From: Bacteroidota bacterium
Lineage (GTDB): Bacteria; Bacteroidota; Ignavibacteria; UBA10030; UBA6906
NCBI GenBank assembly: GCA_030835135.1
Contig: JAUQWO010000050.1
Coordinates: 1-64,000 of the forward strand
Reading direction: 5' to 3'
Length of the DNA stretch: 64,000 nt
Below, piece after piece: positions 26,856-36,738 of the stretch. Below the pieces are notes generated by a model. It did no database searches. It saw only the letters and a program-made list of their open reading frames with translations, and was not told the origin of the DNA. The translations under genes were made by a program, and so were the position numbers. Numbering within the stretch: the stretch's first letter is position 1; every line of letters begins with the position of its first letter.

Positions 26856-27779
26856 CTATTTTCCGGCCCGGACAAGCTGGCTCTTCAACAATGCAAGCCC
26901 TTGCTCGACACCGGAGAGTTTCAGCCCGAGGTCCACTTCGGCCTTCAGGGTGATCAGGCCGGACTTGAGCGGACGTGCCGCGGGCTGGTTCAACTGCGCG
27001 GTCTTGATCGGCTGGATCAGCGATGCATCCAGCCCGAAGGCCCGCGCCAGCGATACGGCAAAATCGAACCGGCTGACGATGTCCTTGCCGGCTATATTAT
27101 AGATGCCCCTCCGCTTCATCTCCATCGCACGGATCAGACCGAAGGCAAGGTCGTCCACCAGCGTCGGATTACCGATCTGATCATCCACGATCCGCACGGT
27201 CTGACCTTCACGCAGACTGTTCACCAGCCACAGCGCGAAATTCGCCTTGACCCCCTCCGCATAACCGTATAACACCATCGTGCGGGCGACGAAGAACGGG
27301 ACGTCCGACGTCCGCAGGGCGTTCTCACTCGCCAGCTTCGACTTCCCGTAATAACTCAGCGGCTCGGGCCTGTCTTCTTCCGTGTACGGGCCGCTCTTCC
27401 CGTCGAACACGTAGTCACTCGAGACGTGGATGATCGCGGTCGACCGCTTCCGCGCGGCCTCGATCAGATGCTCCACCCCGCCGACATTGATCTTCCAGGC
27501 GATCTCCCGCTCGGTCTCGCACGCATCCACATTCGTCATCGCCGCACAATTGATGATGACGTCCGGGTTCACCGACGCGATCAGGTCCTTGACGGCCTTC
27601 CGGTTCGTGATATCCGCCTGCAGATACGGGGCGGCGGGCATCTCACGGACCGGGGCGGATTCCACGGATGTCAGGGTGACATGATAGTTGAACCCACGCA
27701 GCAACTGCTCGGCCACCTTCTGCCCCAGGAGTCCGTTACTCCCCACCACGAGCACACGTTCGACATCCACTGCGTTCAT
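26856..27779 (-). CDS. RmlD-like NAD(P)-dependent sugar-nucleotide reductase
   Basis: The protein is 307 aa, an extended short-chain dehydrogenase. The nucleotide-binding motif is GSNGLLGQKV and the catalytic YxxxK is YYGKSKLASE. Also visible is the family-typical HVSSDYVFDGKSGPYTEED. It is most like dTDP-4-dehydrorhamnose reductase, but no rmlABC genes are nearby, so the substrate is uncertain. Its start overlaps the PfkB-like gene's stop as ATGA. Confidence 0.82.
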   Translation of the reverse strand: MNAVDVERVLVVGSNGLLGQKVAEQLLRGFNYHVTLTSVESAPVREMPAAPYLQADITNRKAVKDLIASVNPDVIINCAAMTNVDACETEREIAWKINVGGVEHLIEAARKRSTAIIHVSSDYVFDGKSGPYTEEDRPEPLSYYGKSKLASENALRTSDVPFFVARTMVLYGYAEGVKANFALWLVNSLREGQTVRIVDDQIGNPTLVDDLAFGLIRAMEMKRRGIYNIAGKDIVSRFDFAVSLARAFGLDASLIQPIKTAQLNQPAARPLKSGLITLKAEVDLGLKLSGVEQGLALLKSQLVRAGK

Positions 27780-28642
27780 TCCGCCCTTCCGGCCGTCGTG
27801 CTGCCCTGCGCCGATTCGGCGGCAGCCATGATGTTGTGATTCTTCACATAGTGATAGACGAACGCCGCACCGAACATGTCCCCACGCCCGACCGGAGAAC
27901 CCTCAGGGTCGACGGAAGGCACTGCGAAGTCCGTCCGGACCACCTTCTTCTGCTCATTCATATACACGCTCACCCCGCGTGCGCCACGGGTGATCAGCAC
28001 GCCCTTCACGCCCAGCATCAGGATGTGGCCGACCGCGCGCTCCTCCTCCATCGCCTCCACCGTCAGCCCGGCCACCTCTTCTTCATTCATCTGGATCGTG
28101 TCGATCATGAACGCCCACCGCCGCCAGTCCGGCACCGGTCTGCGAAAGCGCTCGTGACGGTCGTTCACGCCCAGCGTCAGACTGTGCAGGTCCAGGTGCA
28201 CCGGAATGCTCTCATGGCGCACCGCCATGCGGATCTCATCCAGGGTATCCAGGGTGATATCCACACCCGACACCATGTTGATCAGGATGCCGTGCACATC
28301 CAGATTCGGCTTGATCTTCGCGAACGGTATCGGCGGGGCAAGATCGTGCGTGCACGCGACATAGTCGCGCTCATTCTGATAGTAATAGTGCACACGATGC
28401 ACAGGGGTGTCGTGAAGATACAGACCATCGGTCTGCACGCCCTGCATCGCCTCGAGGCGCTCGCGCATCGCAGGCAATTCCTTGCGCGTGAGGCCGGCCA
28501 CCGGGGTGAACGCATCACCGCGGCCCGCAAGGCCCGACAATGCACTGAGACCGCGCAGGATCCCGCCGGCCTCTTCGCGTTCCGCGCCGTCCGCCATATG
28601 GACGACGTCCATCGAGAGGTGACCGATGATCAGGAGTTTCAT
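27776..28642 (-). CDS. PfkB-family carbohydrate kinase
   Basis: The protein is 288 aa. The N-terminus (LLIIGHLSMDVVH) and the C-terminal anion-hole/base motif GRGDMFGAAF match the PfkB/ribokinase family, where GAGDxF is usual. The N-terminal half is less typical and rich in His and Asp. It phosphorylates a sugar or nucleoside that cannot be named from sequence. It lies between purE and the RmlD-like gene and is coupled to the latter by ATGA. Confidence 0.75.
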   Translation of the reverse strand: MKLLIIGHLSMDVVHMADGAEREEAGGILRGLSALSGLAGRGDAFTPVAGLTRKELPAMRERLEAMQGVQTDGLYLHDTPVHRVHYYYQNERDYVACTHDLAPPIPFAKIKPNLDVHGILINMVSGVDITLDTLDEIRMAVRHESIPVHLDLHSLTLGVNDRHERFRRPVPDWRRWAFMIDTIQMNEEEVAGLTVEAMEEERAVGHILMLGVKGVLITRGARGVSVYMNEQKKVVRTDFAVPSVDPEGSPVGRGDMFGAAFVYHYVKNHNIMAAAESAQGSTTAGRAE

Positions 28643-28675
28643 GAACGTACCGGGATGGTATGCGTGGGAGGCACC

Positions 28676-29134
28676 TCAGAACCTTGCACCGGCGGCCCGG
28701 AACTCACGCAGCCGTGCCGTCAATGATGGTTCGCCCAGCGCCAGGATCTCGGCGGCAAGCACCGCGGCATTCTTGGCGCCAGCCGAACCGATCGCCACCG
28801 TTGCCACGGGGATCCCCGCCGGCATCTGCACGATCGCATACAGCGCGTCCACCCCCTTCAATTCCGACCCGGCCAGCGGCACCCCGATCACCGGGAGCGT
28901 GGTATACGCCGCGGCGACGCCCGGGAGATGGGCGGCCATCCCGGCAGCCGCAATGATGAGCGCGTACCCGTTCTCTTCCGCCGACTTCACGAACGCCGCA
29001 GTGGCGTCCGGCGTCCGGTGCGCCGAGAGGATCTTCAGGTCCCACGGAATGCCGAACTTCGTGAGATAGTCCGTGCACCCCTTCATGACCTCTTCATCGG
29101 AAGCGCTGCCCAGAAGGACGGCGACCTTCTTCAT
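28676..29134 (-). CDS. purE: N5-carboxyaminoimidazole ribonucleotide mutase
   Basis: The protein is 152 aa, normal for class I PurE. It interconverts N5-CAIR and CAIR in purine synthesis. Visible motifs are LLGSASDEEVM, LSAHRTPDATAAF with the active-site His, and AGMAAHLPGV. Start at ATG 29134 is fixed by family length and by the hisA-like stop only 1 bp upstream. No purK is adjacent. Confidence 0.95.
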   Translation of the reverse strand: MKKVAVLLGSASDEEVMKGCTDYLTKFGIPWDLKILSAHRTPDATAAFVKSAEENGYALIIAAAGMAAHLPGVAAAYTTLPVIGVPLAGSELKGVDALYAIVQMPAGIPVATVAIGSAGAKNAAVLAAEILALGEPSLTARLREFRAAGARF

Positions 29135-29135
29135 A

Positions 29136-29888
29136 TCACACCTTCGCTGTGTAAGGATAATCCCTGGCTTCACACATGCGCCAGAGCGCCTGACAGGCAA
29201 ACCTGTTCTGATAGAGGGCACGTCCGATCACGACAGAGTCGACACCATATGGCTCCAGCTCCTGGATGCGGAGAAGGTCCTCGAGTCCCCCGACCCCGCC
29301 CGATGCGGTGATGCGCAGGCCCGACTTCTGAGCAAGCTCCTTGATCATCGGCAGGTTCATCCCGCGCATCGTTCCGTCCATGCGAATGTCCGTGTACACC
29401 ATGCGCGTGAACCCCAGCGCCTTCGCGTTGAGCGCCACCGTCATCGCTGTCAGCCCCGACGATTCTTCCCAGCCGTTCGTCGCCACGATGCCATCCATCG
29501 CATCGATGCCGAGGATGATCCGGCTCGCCGTGTATGTCTCGATCAGCGAGCGCGCTTCATCCGGATTCTGGATCACCATCGTGCCAACGCGGACACGATA
29601 CACCCCGAGATCGAATGCCTTCTTCACTTCGTCGGCATCGCGCAACCCGCCGCCCAGCGCGATCGGAATATCCACCTTCTCCACCATGCGCTTGATGGTC
29701 TCGGTGTTCACCAATCGGCCGGCACGCGCACCATCGATGTCAGTCACATGGAGCGATTTGGCGTTCTCGAGCCGGCACAGGCGTGCCATGTCTTCGGGGG
29801 CATCCGAATATGCGAATCCTTCGACCCCCTGGACCATCTGGACGGAGCGTCCACCACGTATCTCTATCGCAGGAATAACGAGGATCAT
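29136..29888 (-). CDS. hisA: HisA-like phosphoribosyl isomerase with altered catalytic residue
   Basis: The protein is 250 aa with a (beta/alpha)8 barrel. HisA features include the DIDGARAG loop, GGGLRDADEV, the GIDAMDG segment, YTDIRMDGTMRG and ASGGVGGLEDL, the two phosphate sites. The family isomerises ProFAR to PRFAR in histidine synthesis. Odd point: the N-terminal catalytic Asp (normally IPAID) is Glu9 here (IPAIE), and the next segment RGGRSVQM is also atypical. No other his gene is in the window. It may be a true HisA or a relative with a shifted role. It is the first gene of the minus-strand run. Confidence 0.8.
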   Translation of the reverse strand: MILVIPAIEIRGGRSVQMVQGVEGFAYSDAPEDMARLCRLENAKSLHVTDIDGARAGRLVNTETIKRMVEKVDIPIALGGGLRDADEVKKAFDLGVYRVRVGTMVIQNPDEARSLIETYTASRIILGIDAMDGIVATNGWEESSGLTAMTVALNAKALGFTRMVYTDIRMDGTMRGMNLPMIKELAQKSGLRITASGGVGGLEDLLRIQELEPYGVDSVVIGRALYQNRFACQALWRMCEARDYPYTAKV

Positions 29889-29995
29889 ATGTTAAACTTG
29901 CGTAAAATCCGCCAGATTTTCAAGCCACCCCTTTTTTCTGAGCGGTTCCCTATGTACCATGTAGGCATACTCTCACAGCCTGGATAGTACGTCCC

Positions 29996-31681
29996 ATGCA
30001 CGTTCGTCTCCGCACCGCCTTCATCCTGACAGCTCTCCTCCTTCTGACAACGGGCACCGGCAATGGCGCAACCCCGGCCGCCAAACCCCGTCTGGTCGTC
30101 GTCATCACCCTCGACCAGTTCCCATACGAGTACATCGCCCGGTATCACCAGTTCTATGGCCAGGGCGGGTTCCGCTACCTCATGGACGGCGGCGCGGTCT
30201 TCACCAACGCATCCTACAAGCACGCGAATACGTCCACCGGCCCCGGTCACGCGGTGATCCTGAGCGGCACGTATGCCAGGACGAATGGCATCTCCCGCAA
30301 TTCCTGGTACGACCGGAACCTCGGACGGAGCATGTATTGCGTTGAGGACCGCTCCGTGGAGATCCTCGGTGCAAAGGCCGAAGGACGCTCCCCCGCGAAC
30401 TTCAAAACCTATACCTACGGCGATATGCTCCGGATCGGGACCGCCTTCAAGGCGAAGTCCATCGCCATCTCGAACAAGGACCGCGCCGCCGTACTCCCCG
30501 GCGGCAAACTCGCCAACCTCGTCCTCTGGCAGATCGATTCGTCCTTCGTGTCGTCAACCTACTACGTGAACGACCTTCCGCCCTGGGTGAAGAAGTTCAA
30601 CGCATCCGGCCTGATCAACTCCTTCTTCGGCAAGACCTGGGAACGTTCTCTGCCGGCATCGGCCTTCGCCCTCGTCGATCAGGACGATGCACCGTATGAA
30701 GGCTTCCCGGCCGGACAGGGGAGGACCTTCCCCCACCCGATCGTGGGAGACTCCGCCTCACACATCACGCCCTCGTACTACACATCGATGATCGGCAGCC
30801 CGTTCGGGGCACAGGCGCTCGCCGCACTCGCCCGCGAAGCGGTGACCAACGAACAACTCGGCTCGCGCAATGTGACGGACCTGCTGAGCGTCAGCTTCTC
30901 ATCCACGGACTACGCCGGACACGCGTATGGTCCGAACAGTCAGGAAATGCTCGAGATGAATGTGGCAATGGACCGGATCCTCGCCGACTTCTTCCGGTTC
31001 CTGGACAAACAGGTCGGTCTCGCGCACTGCCTCGTGGTCCTCACCGCGGACCACGGCATCTCTCCCATCCCCGCATATGTCAGCCACGCCATCGGACGGC
31101 CGGTCTTCCAGAAGCTGGACGGCAAAGGGATCAAGGCACGCGCCGAGTCGCTGCTCACGGCCCGTTTTGGCAAGGTGTCATCCGGTAAATGGATCGAGAG
31201 CCTGTCCGGCGGTTCGCTCTTCATCGCACCCGCGGCCCTCGCCCAGGCCGGTGTCACCGCCGAGATCGCCGCCTCCGTGGTGTGCGATGACCTTCGCCGC
31301 CGGCCCGAGGTCGTGGCCGCCTACACACGCGGACAGATCCTCATGTTGACGGAAGGCTCGCGCCTGGAAGCACGCATGCGGAATAGTTTCAGCGATGAGC
31401 GGAGCGGCGACGCCATCATCACCTACAACCCCTTCTTCAAGGACGACCCGGACGAGCATGGCGCTTCCCACGGCGATCCGATCGAATCGGATGCCCGTGT
31501 GCCGGTCATCTTCCGTGGACCCGGCGTCCGGCCGGGGTACTACGACGCGGACGCAAGCCCGGCGGACATCGCGCCGACCTTGTCGGTCCTGACAGGCGTG
31601 GAATTCACTCCGTTGCGTGAGGGACGGGTATTGCTCGAAGCGCTGGACCGTTCTGCCGGCCCCGCGAAGGTCAGGCGTTGA
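29996..31681 (+). CDS. PafA-like alkaline phosphatase family protein
   Basis: The protein is 561 aa with a signal peptide. It belongs to the alkaline phosphatase superfamily, nearest to PafA. The nucleophile is probably Thr81 in STGPGHA. Two-zinc ligands are visible in TLDQF (Asp40), SSTDYAGH (Asp and His), LTADHG (Asp and His) and the late DEHGASHGDP. It would hydrolyse phosphomonoesters or diesters in the periplasm. It is divergent from the hisA-like run, and its last 11 bp overlap the VWA gene end on the other strand. No clear ribosome site precedes ATG 29996. Confidence 0.85.
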   Translation: MHVRLRTAFILTALLLLTTGTGNGATPAAKPRLVVVITLDQFPYEYIARYHQFYGQGGFRYLMDGGAVFTNASYKHANTSTGPGHAVILSGTYARTNGISRNSWYDRNLGRSMYCVEDRSVEILGAKAEGRSPANFKTYTYGDMLRIGTAFKAKSIAISNKDRAAVLPGGKLANLVLWQIDSSFVSSTYYVNDLPPWVKKFNASGLINSFFGKTWERSLPASAFALVDQDDAPYEGFPAGQGRTFPHPIVGDSASHITPSYYTSMIGSPFGAQALAALAREAVTNEQLGSRNVTDLLSVSFSSTDYAGHAYGPNSQEMLEMNVAMDRILADFFRFLDKQVGLAHCLVVLTADHGISPIPAYVSHAIGRPVFQKLDGKGIKARAESLLTARFGKVSSGKWIESLSGGSLFIAPAALAQAGVTAEIAASVVCDDLRRRPEVVAAYTRGQILMLTEGSRLEARMRNSFSDERSGDAIITYNPFFKDDPDEHGASHGDPIESDARVPVIFRGPGVRPGYYDADASPADIAPTLSVLTGVEFTPLREGRVLLEALDRSAGPAKVRR

Positions 31682-32768
31682 ACCGCTTGCGCCGGTTGCG
31701 GATGTAATCCACGAAGAGGAATTGACCCAGCGTGTTCAGGGACGAGTAGTACGCTCGTCCCTGATTTGCTTTGGTGAGCTCTTCCACGAAGTTCACGAGG
31801 TACGGGTCCTGCGCGATCATGAACGTCGTGATCGGGATGTGTTCGCGGCGGCACGCCACGGCCTCATCCAGCGTCTTGTTCACGATCTTGGGATCCAGTC
31901 CGAACGAATTCTTGTACAGCCGCCCGCCCGGCAGCGTGATCGCCGACGCTTTGCCGTCGGTGACCATGAAGATCTGCTTGTTCACATTCCCCCGCCTGCG
32001 CAGCAGATCGCGCGCCAGCTGCAGTCCGGCCCGCGTGTTCGTATGGAATGGGCCCACCGTCAGGAACGGCAACTCCGCGATGCTCACCAGCTTCGCGTCA
32101 TCCCCGAAACACACCAGCGCCAGATAGTCCTTCGGAAAGCGCGTCATGATGAGCTCGGCAAGCGCCATCGCCACCTGCTTCGCCGGGGTGATACGGTCCT
32201 CGCCGTACAGGATCATGCTGTGACTGATATCGATCATGAGCACCGTGGCGCACCCGGTCTGATGCTCGGTCTCGTACACCTCCACATCCTCTTCCGCAAG
32301 GGTGAAGTTCTCGATCCCGTCGCGGCGGAATGCATTGGTGAGCGTGGACGTCAGGTCGATGTCCGTCGGCTGGTCACCAAAGGCGAACTTCCGCGTTTCG
32401 TTGAGCCGCTCCACCCCCCGGCCGGAGAACGGCGTCTCGTGGGTCCCGCTGGGAGCCTTCTTCAACGATGTGAAGATCTCGTTCAGCGCATCCTGGCGGA
32501 TGCGTTTGATACCGGACGGCGTGAGCATCAGACCGCTCTCCGCGTCGGCGATGAGACCCATCTCGCGCAGTCTATCGATGAGATCGTCCATCGTAAGGTT
32601 CTCATCGAAGATCCCGTGCTCCTCCGCAAGCTGCCGGAGCCACTGCAGCGCCTCGTCCACGTCCCCGCTGGTGCCGGTCACCAGATAGTTGAAGAGCGAC
32701 ACAAGCTGTTGTAGCCGCTGGTCGTCGGTGGCCGCATCGGGCCGCCAGCGGCTATAGATGAATCGCAC
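31671..32768 (-). CDS. VWA-domain protein, MoxR partner
   Basis: The protein is 365 aa. The N-terminal half (about 1-175) is helical. A von Willebrand factor A domain follows with a MIDAS motif DISHS and a later MVTDGKA. Such proteins pair with MoxR-type AAA+ ATPases to remodel or metallate client proteins. It starts with GTG, sharing one base with the MoxR stop (TAGTG), and GAGGGACGAAGAG lies upstream, which indicates tight coupling. No client gene is evident nearby. Confidence 0.85.
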   Translation of the reverse strand: MRFIYSRWRPDAATDDQRLQQLVSLFNYLVTGTSGDVDEALQWLRQLAEEHGIFDENLTMDDLIDRLREMGLIADAESGLMLTPSGIKRIRQDALNEIFTSLKKAPSGTHETPFSGRGVERLNETRKFAFGDQPTDIDLTSTLTNAFRRDGIENFTLAEEDVEVYETEHQTGCATVLMIDISHSMILYGEDRITPAKQVAMALAELIMTRFPKDYLALVCFGDDAKLVSIAELPFLTVGPFHTNTRAGLQLARDLLRRRGNVNKQIFMVTDGKASAITLPGGRLYKNSFGLDPKIVNKTLDEAVACRREHIPITTFMIAQDPYLVNFVEELTKANQGRAYYSSLNTLGQFLFVDYIRNRRKRFNA

Positions 32769-34324
32769 TACTCTTCGTCCCTCATGGTCCTCTCCACGGA
32801 AAAGATGCTTCCAACCATGTCCTTGTACGAGATCACATGGTCCGCTTCATCGCGCGCAATGCGCGAGTGCTGGTGCAGGCCGTCCAGCACGAATTCCATC
32901 ATCGCCGGCCGGTCCAGCGCCGGATCGAGACCCGGCTTCAACTTTTCCACCAGCTCACGCAATCCTTTCACACCCTCCAGCGCCTTCCGGTACGCCGCGG
33001 CGGGCATCTCGTCGCTCAACTCCAGCCTGTTGCCGGCCTCAAACCAGGTGACGATCGGCGCGTAGTCTCCGTCGGCGGCCTTCACGGGCGCCGCCTCCTG
33101 CTCCCCGCCCTTGCGTTGACGCTTGCGCAGGGGGTCGGGGAAATAGCGCGAGAAGATCTCCCGCACGGCCTTCCCGACGAGCGCACGGCTGACCTTGACA
33201 CTTCCCTCCTGCTCCCCCTCGAAGACCAGCTCCACCTTCCCCGTGAGTCCTGGCAGGATGTGCGGGAGGTCGCAGATCCGCGGCATCACCACGGCATCGC
33301 CGGTCACGATGGCGCGCCGCTCCGCGTTACTCACGAGATTCTCCATCGCTGCGATGGTGAGACGTGCGCTCACGCCGGACTTCTGATCGACGAACTCGTT
33401 CTTGCGCGCTTCGAACGCGACCTGCTCGATGATCTCCTTGAAGAACTGCGGCACGCGCACCTCGCGTCCATCACGCGCAACATGGGCCTCCTGCTCGGTG
33501 ATGCGGATCGCATCATCCATCGACCGCGGATAGTGCGTCAGGATCTGGGAATCGATGCGGTCCTTCAGCGGCGTGATGATGTTGCCACGGTTGGTATAGT
33601 CCTCCGGATTCGCCGTGAAGACCAGCATCACGTCCAGCGGGATGCGGATGTTGAACCCGCGGATCTGGATGTCCTTCTCCTCCAGGATATTGAAGAGACC
33701 CACCTGGATGCGCGGCTGAAGGTCCGGCAATTCGTTGATCGCGAAGATCCCCCGGTTGGTGCGCGGAATGATCCCGAAATGGATCGCACCCTCATGCGCA
33801 TAGTGCAGGCGTTGCGACGCCGCCTTGATCGGATCGATGTCCCCGATGAGGTCGGCAATGGTCACGTCGGGCGTGGCAAGCTTCTCTCCATACCGCCGCG
33901 AGCGGTGCAGCCATTCGATCGGCGTGTCATCGCCCCGCTCCCGGATCAGATCGACCGCGTACTTGCTCACCGGCGCGAACGGATCGTCGTTGATCTCACT
34001 CCCCTTCACCACCGGGACGTATTCATCCAGCAGCGTGTACAACAACCGGACGATGCGTGTCTTGGCCTGTCCGCGCAACCCGAGCAGGATGATGTCGTGC
34101 CGGGCGAGCAACGCGTTGGTCAGCGCAGGGATGACGGTGTGCTCGTAACCGATGATCTCGGGGAACAACGGCGCCCCCGAACGGAGACGGGCGATGAGAT
34201 TGTCGCGGAGTTCGTCGCGAACAGGACGGACGGCATAGCCGCTCGCCCGCAAACCACCCAGTGTTTCCGGCCTTCCGGACGACCAGCGGTCTCCGGCGTG
34301 AAGGGGCTGTGCCTGTGAGTTCAT
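32768..34324 (-). CDS. MoxR/magnesium-chelatase-like AAA+ ATPase
   Basis: The protein is 518 aa. Walker A is variant (GLRGQAKT). It also has the Mg-chelatase-like segments ITPLKDRIDSQILTHYPRS and an INELPDL segment at the Walker B region. The C-terminal 150 residues form an extension with no clear domain. It probably works with the downstream VWA protein. Start chosen at ATG 34324; a frame nine codons longer exists but would extend into the divergent promoter. It is divergent from the GT9 gene. Confidence 0.82.
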   Translation of the reverse strand: MNSQAQPLHAGDRWSSGRPETLGGLRASGYAVRPVRDELRDNLIARLRSGAPLFPEIIGYEHTVIPALTNALLARHDIILLGLRGQAKTRIVRLLYTLLDEYVPVVKGSEINDDPFAPVSKYAVDLIRERGDDTPIEWLHRSRRYGEKLATPDVTIADLIGDIDPIKAASQRLHYAHEGAIHFGIIPRTNRGIFAINELPDLQPRIQVGLFNILEEKDIQIRGFNIRIPLDVMLVFTANPEDYTNRGNIITPLKDRIDSQILTHYPRSMDDAIRITEQEAHVARDGREVRVPQFFKEIIEQVAFEARKNEFVDQKSGVSARLTIAAMENLVSNAERRAIVTGDAVVMPRICDLPHILPGLTGKVELVFEGEQEGSVKVSRALVGKAVREIFSRYFPDPLRKRQRKGGEQEAAPVKAADGDYAPIVTWFEAGNRLELSDEMPAAAYRKALEGVKGLRELVEKLKPGLDPALDRPAMMEFVLDGLHQHSRIARDEADHVISYKDMVGSIFSVERTMRDEE

Positions 34325-34352
34325 TGCAATTGCCGCGAAAAAATGGTACAAT
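34324..34352 (+). promoter_or_regulatory. Promoter of the GT9-waaA-larC operon
   Basis: TTGCAA (34324-34329) and TACAAT (34347-34352) are spaced by 17 bp, with a predicted start near 34359. An in-frame ATG at 34343 lies within this promoter and so cannot be the start of GT9. Confidence 0.6.
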
Positions 34353-34366
34353 GGAAAAGAGCCGGC

Positions 34367-35419
34367 ATGGATCGCGTACTGACTACAACATTGATTATCC
34401 GGTTTAGTTCCGTCGGCGATATCATCCTCACGTCACCGCTCATTCGGACGCTGCGTACCCGCTATCCGCACTGCCGCATTGACTTCCTGGTCAAAGAGGA
34501 TCACGCCGACCTCGTCCGGCACAATCCGCATCTCTCACAGACACTCCTCCTGCCACGGGGAAGTGGCCTGACGGAATTGCGTCGCATCCGTACGCAGATC
34601 CACGCGTCCCGCTATGACGTGATCCTCGATATGCACGACAATCTCCGCAGCCGGTTCCTGACCTTCGGGCCGACACCGGTACTGCGCTACCGGAAACGGC
34701 GGCTTGCACGCTTCGTGCTCATCAACGCACATCTGGATATCTACCGCTGGACCGGCGGTGCCCTTCCCATGCACCAGCGCTACCTCGAACCCCTCGCGCC
34801 GTACGGCGTGCTGGACGACGGCGCGGGACCGGAGGTGTTCGTAACGAAGGAGATCGAAGCCTCAGCGTCCGCGATCCTTGCCGCCGCCGGACTCGACCCG
34901 GCGGAGCATGCCATCGGCATCTGTCCATCGGCGCGCCATGCCACCAAGATGTGGGATGCGGACCGGTTCGCCGCGGCAGCGTCCGCCCTTGCGCAGGAAC
35001 ACAGGCTCCCCATCGTGCTCTTCGGATCACCGGAAGAGCAGACCCGGTGCGAAGAGATCGCCCGGCGGGTTCGTGCTGCCACCCCGTCGACGGCGGTCAT
35101 CAACACAGCCGGACGATGCTCGTTGCTCGAAACGGCGGCAGCGATGGACCGCTGCTCCCTGGTGCTGACCAACGATACCGGACTGATGCACCTCGCGGCA
35201 TCGCGCAAGCGCCCGATCGTGGCCGTGTTCGGCCCGACCGTCCGGCAGTTCGGGTTCTACCCGCATGGGAACCAGAGCCTCGTCGTTGAACACCCGGATC
35301 TCCGCTGCCGTCCGTGCACGGGGATCGGCCGGGCATCCTGTCCGAAGGGGCATTTCCGTTGCATGAACGATATCGAGCCCCCGCGCGTTATCGACGCGGC
35401 GCGCTCACTTCTCCATTGA
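34367..35419 (+). CDS. Glycosyltransferase family 9 (heptosyltransferase-like)
   Basis: The protein is 350 aa. Its N-terminus LIIRFSSVGDIILTSPLIRTL is the GT9 hallmark. The C-terminal half has NDTGLMHLAASRKRPIVAVFG, the ADP-heptose-binding region. It probably adds a heptose or related sugar to the LPS inner core at the cytoplasmic face. ATG 34367 is used, but a TTG at 34391 would give the usual family N-terminus with a longer leader. waaA follows 14 bp downstream. Confidence 0.88.
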   Translation: MDRVLTTTLIIRFSSVGDIILTSPLIRTLRTRYPHCRIDFLVKEDHADLVRHNPHLSQTLLLPRGSGLTELRRIRTQIHASRYDVILDMHDNLRSRFLTFGPTPVLRYRKRRLARFVLINAHLDIYRWTGGALPMHQRYLEPLAPYGVLDDGAGPEVFVTKEIEASASAILAAAGLDPAEHAIGICPSARHATKMWDADRFAAAASALAQEHRLPIVLFGSPEEQTRCEEIARRVRAATPSTAVINTAGRCSLLETAAAMDRCSLVLTNDTGLMHLAASRKRPIVAVFGPTVRQFGFYPHGNQSLVVEHPDLRCRPCTGIGRASCPKGHFRCMNDIEPPRVIDAARSLLH

Positions 35420-35433
35420 TCCCCGGATACCGT

Positions 35434-36738
35434 ATGCACACCATCTGGCGCCTCCTCTATAATGTGATCTTCATCCCCCCGTTCTGGGCGGCGTTGCATG
35501 CGCTCGGACTCGTCAACAAGAAGGTCGCACGCGGCATCGCGGGGCGGAAGACCCTCTTCGCCGACCTCGGCAGGACGATGGCCGGCATGGCGGCGGGCCC
35601 GCGGGTCTGGGTGCACGCCTCCTCGATGGGAGAGTTCGAACAGGCCAAACCCATCATCGCCGCACTGAAGGCACGGCATCCGGACGTCCGCATCATCGCA
35701 TCATTCTTCTCCCCCTCCGGCTTTGAACACTCACGGAAGTACCCCCTCGCCGATGCGATCGTGTATATCCCCTTCGACTCGCCCGGACGCGCACGGCGCT
35801 TCATCGATCTCATCCGCCCGGATGTGGCCGTGATGGTCCGCTACGATATCTGGCCGAACCACATCTGGGAACTCCGGGCCCGCGCGATACCGGTGATCAT
35901 CGCCAATGCCACCATGAGCCGGCGCACGTTGCGCCGCCTCCCGTTCCTCCGGTCGATGCATCACTCCGTGTACAACAGCATGGACAGCATTCTGACCGTC
36001 GCGGAGAGTGATGTTGCCGCATTCCGCGCCTTCCGTTTGCAGCGGCCGACCGTCAAGGCCATCGGCGATACGCGGTACGATCAGGTCGCCACACGCAGCG
36101 CCGAGGCACGCAAACGCCATATCGTACCGCCCGCGGTGGTCGCCGGCAAGAAGGTGATCGTTGCGGGAAGCACCTGGCCCGAGGACGAAGAAGTGCTCCT
36201 CCCCGCATTCCTCACCCTCCGCGCGGAGCGGTCGGACCTCCTGCTGATCCTGACCCCCCACGAACCCACGCTCGAACATTGCGAAGGCATCGAGCGCGAG
36301 CTTGCGGGACATGCGACCACGATCCGTTTCTCCGCCCTCAACGAATACAGCGGAGAGGATGTGATCATCGTGGACAGCGTGGGCGTCCTGCTGGTCCTGT
36401 ACGCAAGCGCACACCTTGCCTACGTGGGAGGCAGCTTCCGCCAGGGCATCCATAATGTCCTGGAAGCTGCCGTGTACGGCATCCCGGTGTTGTTCGGCCC
36501 GAAGCACCGGAACTCGCATGAACCGCTGATGCTCGTGGAACGCGGCGGCGGCTTCATCGTGACGAACGAGGAAGAATGCAGCACGACCGCCGGCAATCTG
36601 CTCCGGGATGAGCGGATCCGGACCACCGCCGGCGAACGGGCGTCGTCGTTCGTGCAGTCACATCTCGGTGCCACGGAACAGATCCTGCAATTCATCGAGC
36701 CACATCTCACCACCCGGAGCAACGGAACCTCGCAATGA
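35434..36738 (+). CDS. waaA: 3-deoxy-D-manno-octulosonic acid transferase
   Basis: The protein is 434 aa and transfers Kdo from CMP-Kdo to lipid A. It has an N-terminal hydrophobic anchor (about 5-22), VHASSMGEFEQAKPII with the catalytic-base region, FFSPSGFEHSRKYP, and a C-terminal GGSFRQGIHNVLEAAVYGIPVLFGP donor site. Start at ATG 35434. Upstream neighbour is GT9, and its stop overlaps the larC start as ATGA. Confidence 0.95.
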   Translation: MHTIWRLLYNVIFIPPFWAALHALGLVNKKVARGIAGRKTLFADLGRTMAGMAAGPRVWVHASSMGEFEQAKPIIAALKARHPDVRIIASFFSPSGFEHSRKYPLADAIVYIPFDSPGRARRFIDLIRPDVAVMVRYDIWPNHIWELRARAIPVIIANATMSRRTLRRLPFLRSMHHSVYNSMDSILTVAESDVAAFRAFRLQRPTVKAIGDTRYDQVATRSAEARKRHIVPPAVVAGKKVIVAGSTWPEDEEVLLPAFLTLRAERSDLLLILTPHEPTLEHCEGIERELAGHATTIRFSALNEYSGEDVIIVDSVGVLLVLYASAHLAYVGGSFRQGIHNVLEAAVYGIPVLFGPKHRNSHEPLMLVERGGGFIVTNEEECSTTAGNLLRDERIRTTAGERASSFVQSHLGATEQILQFIEPHLTTRSNGTSQ

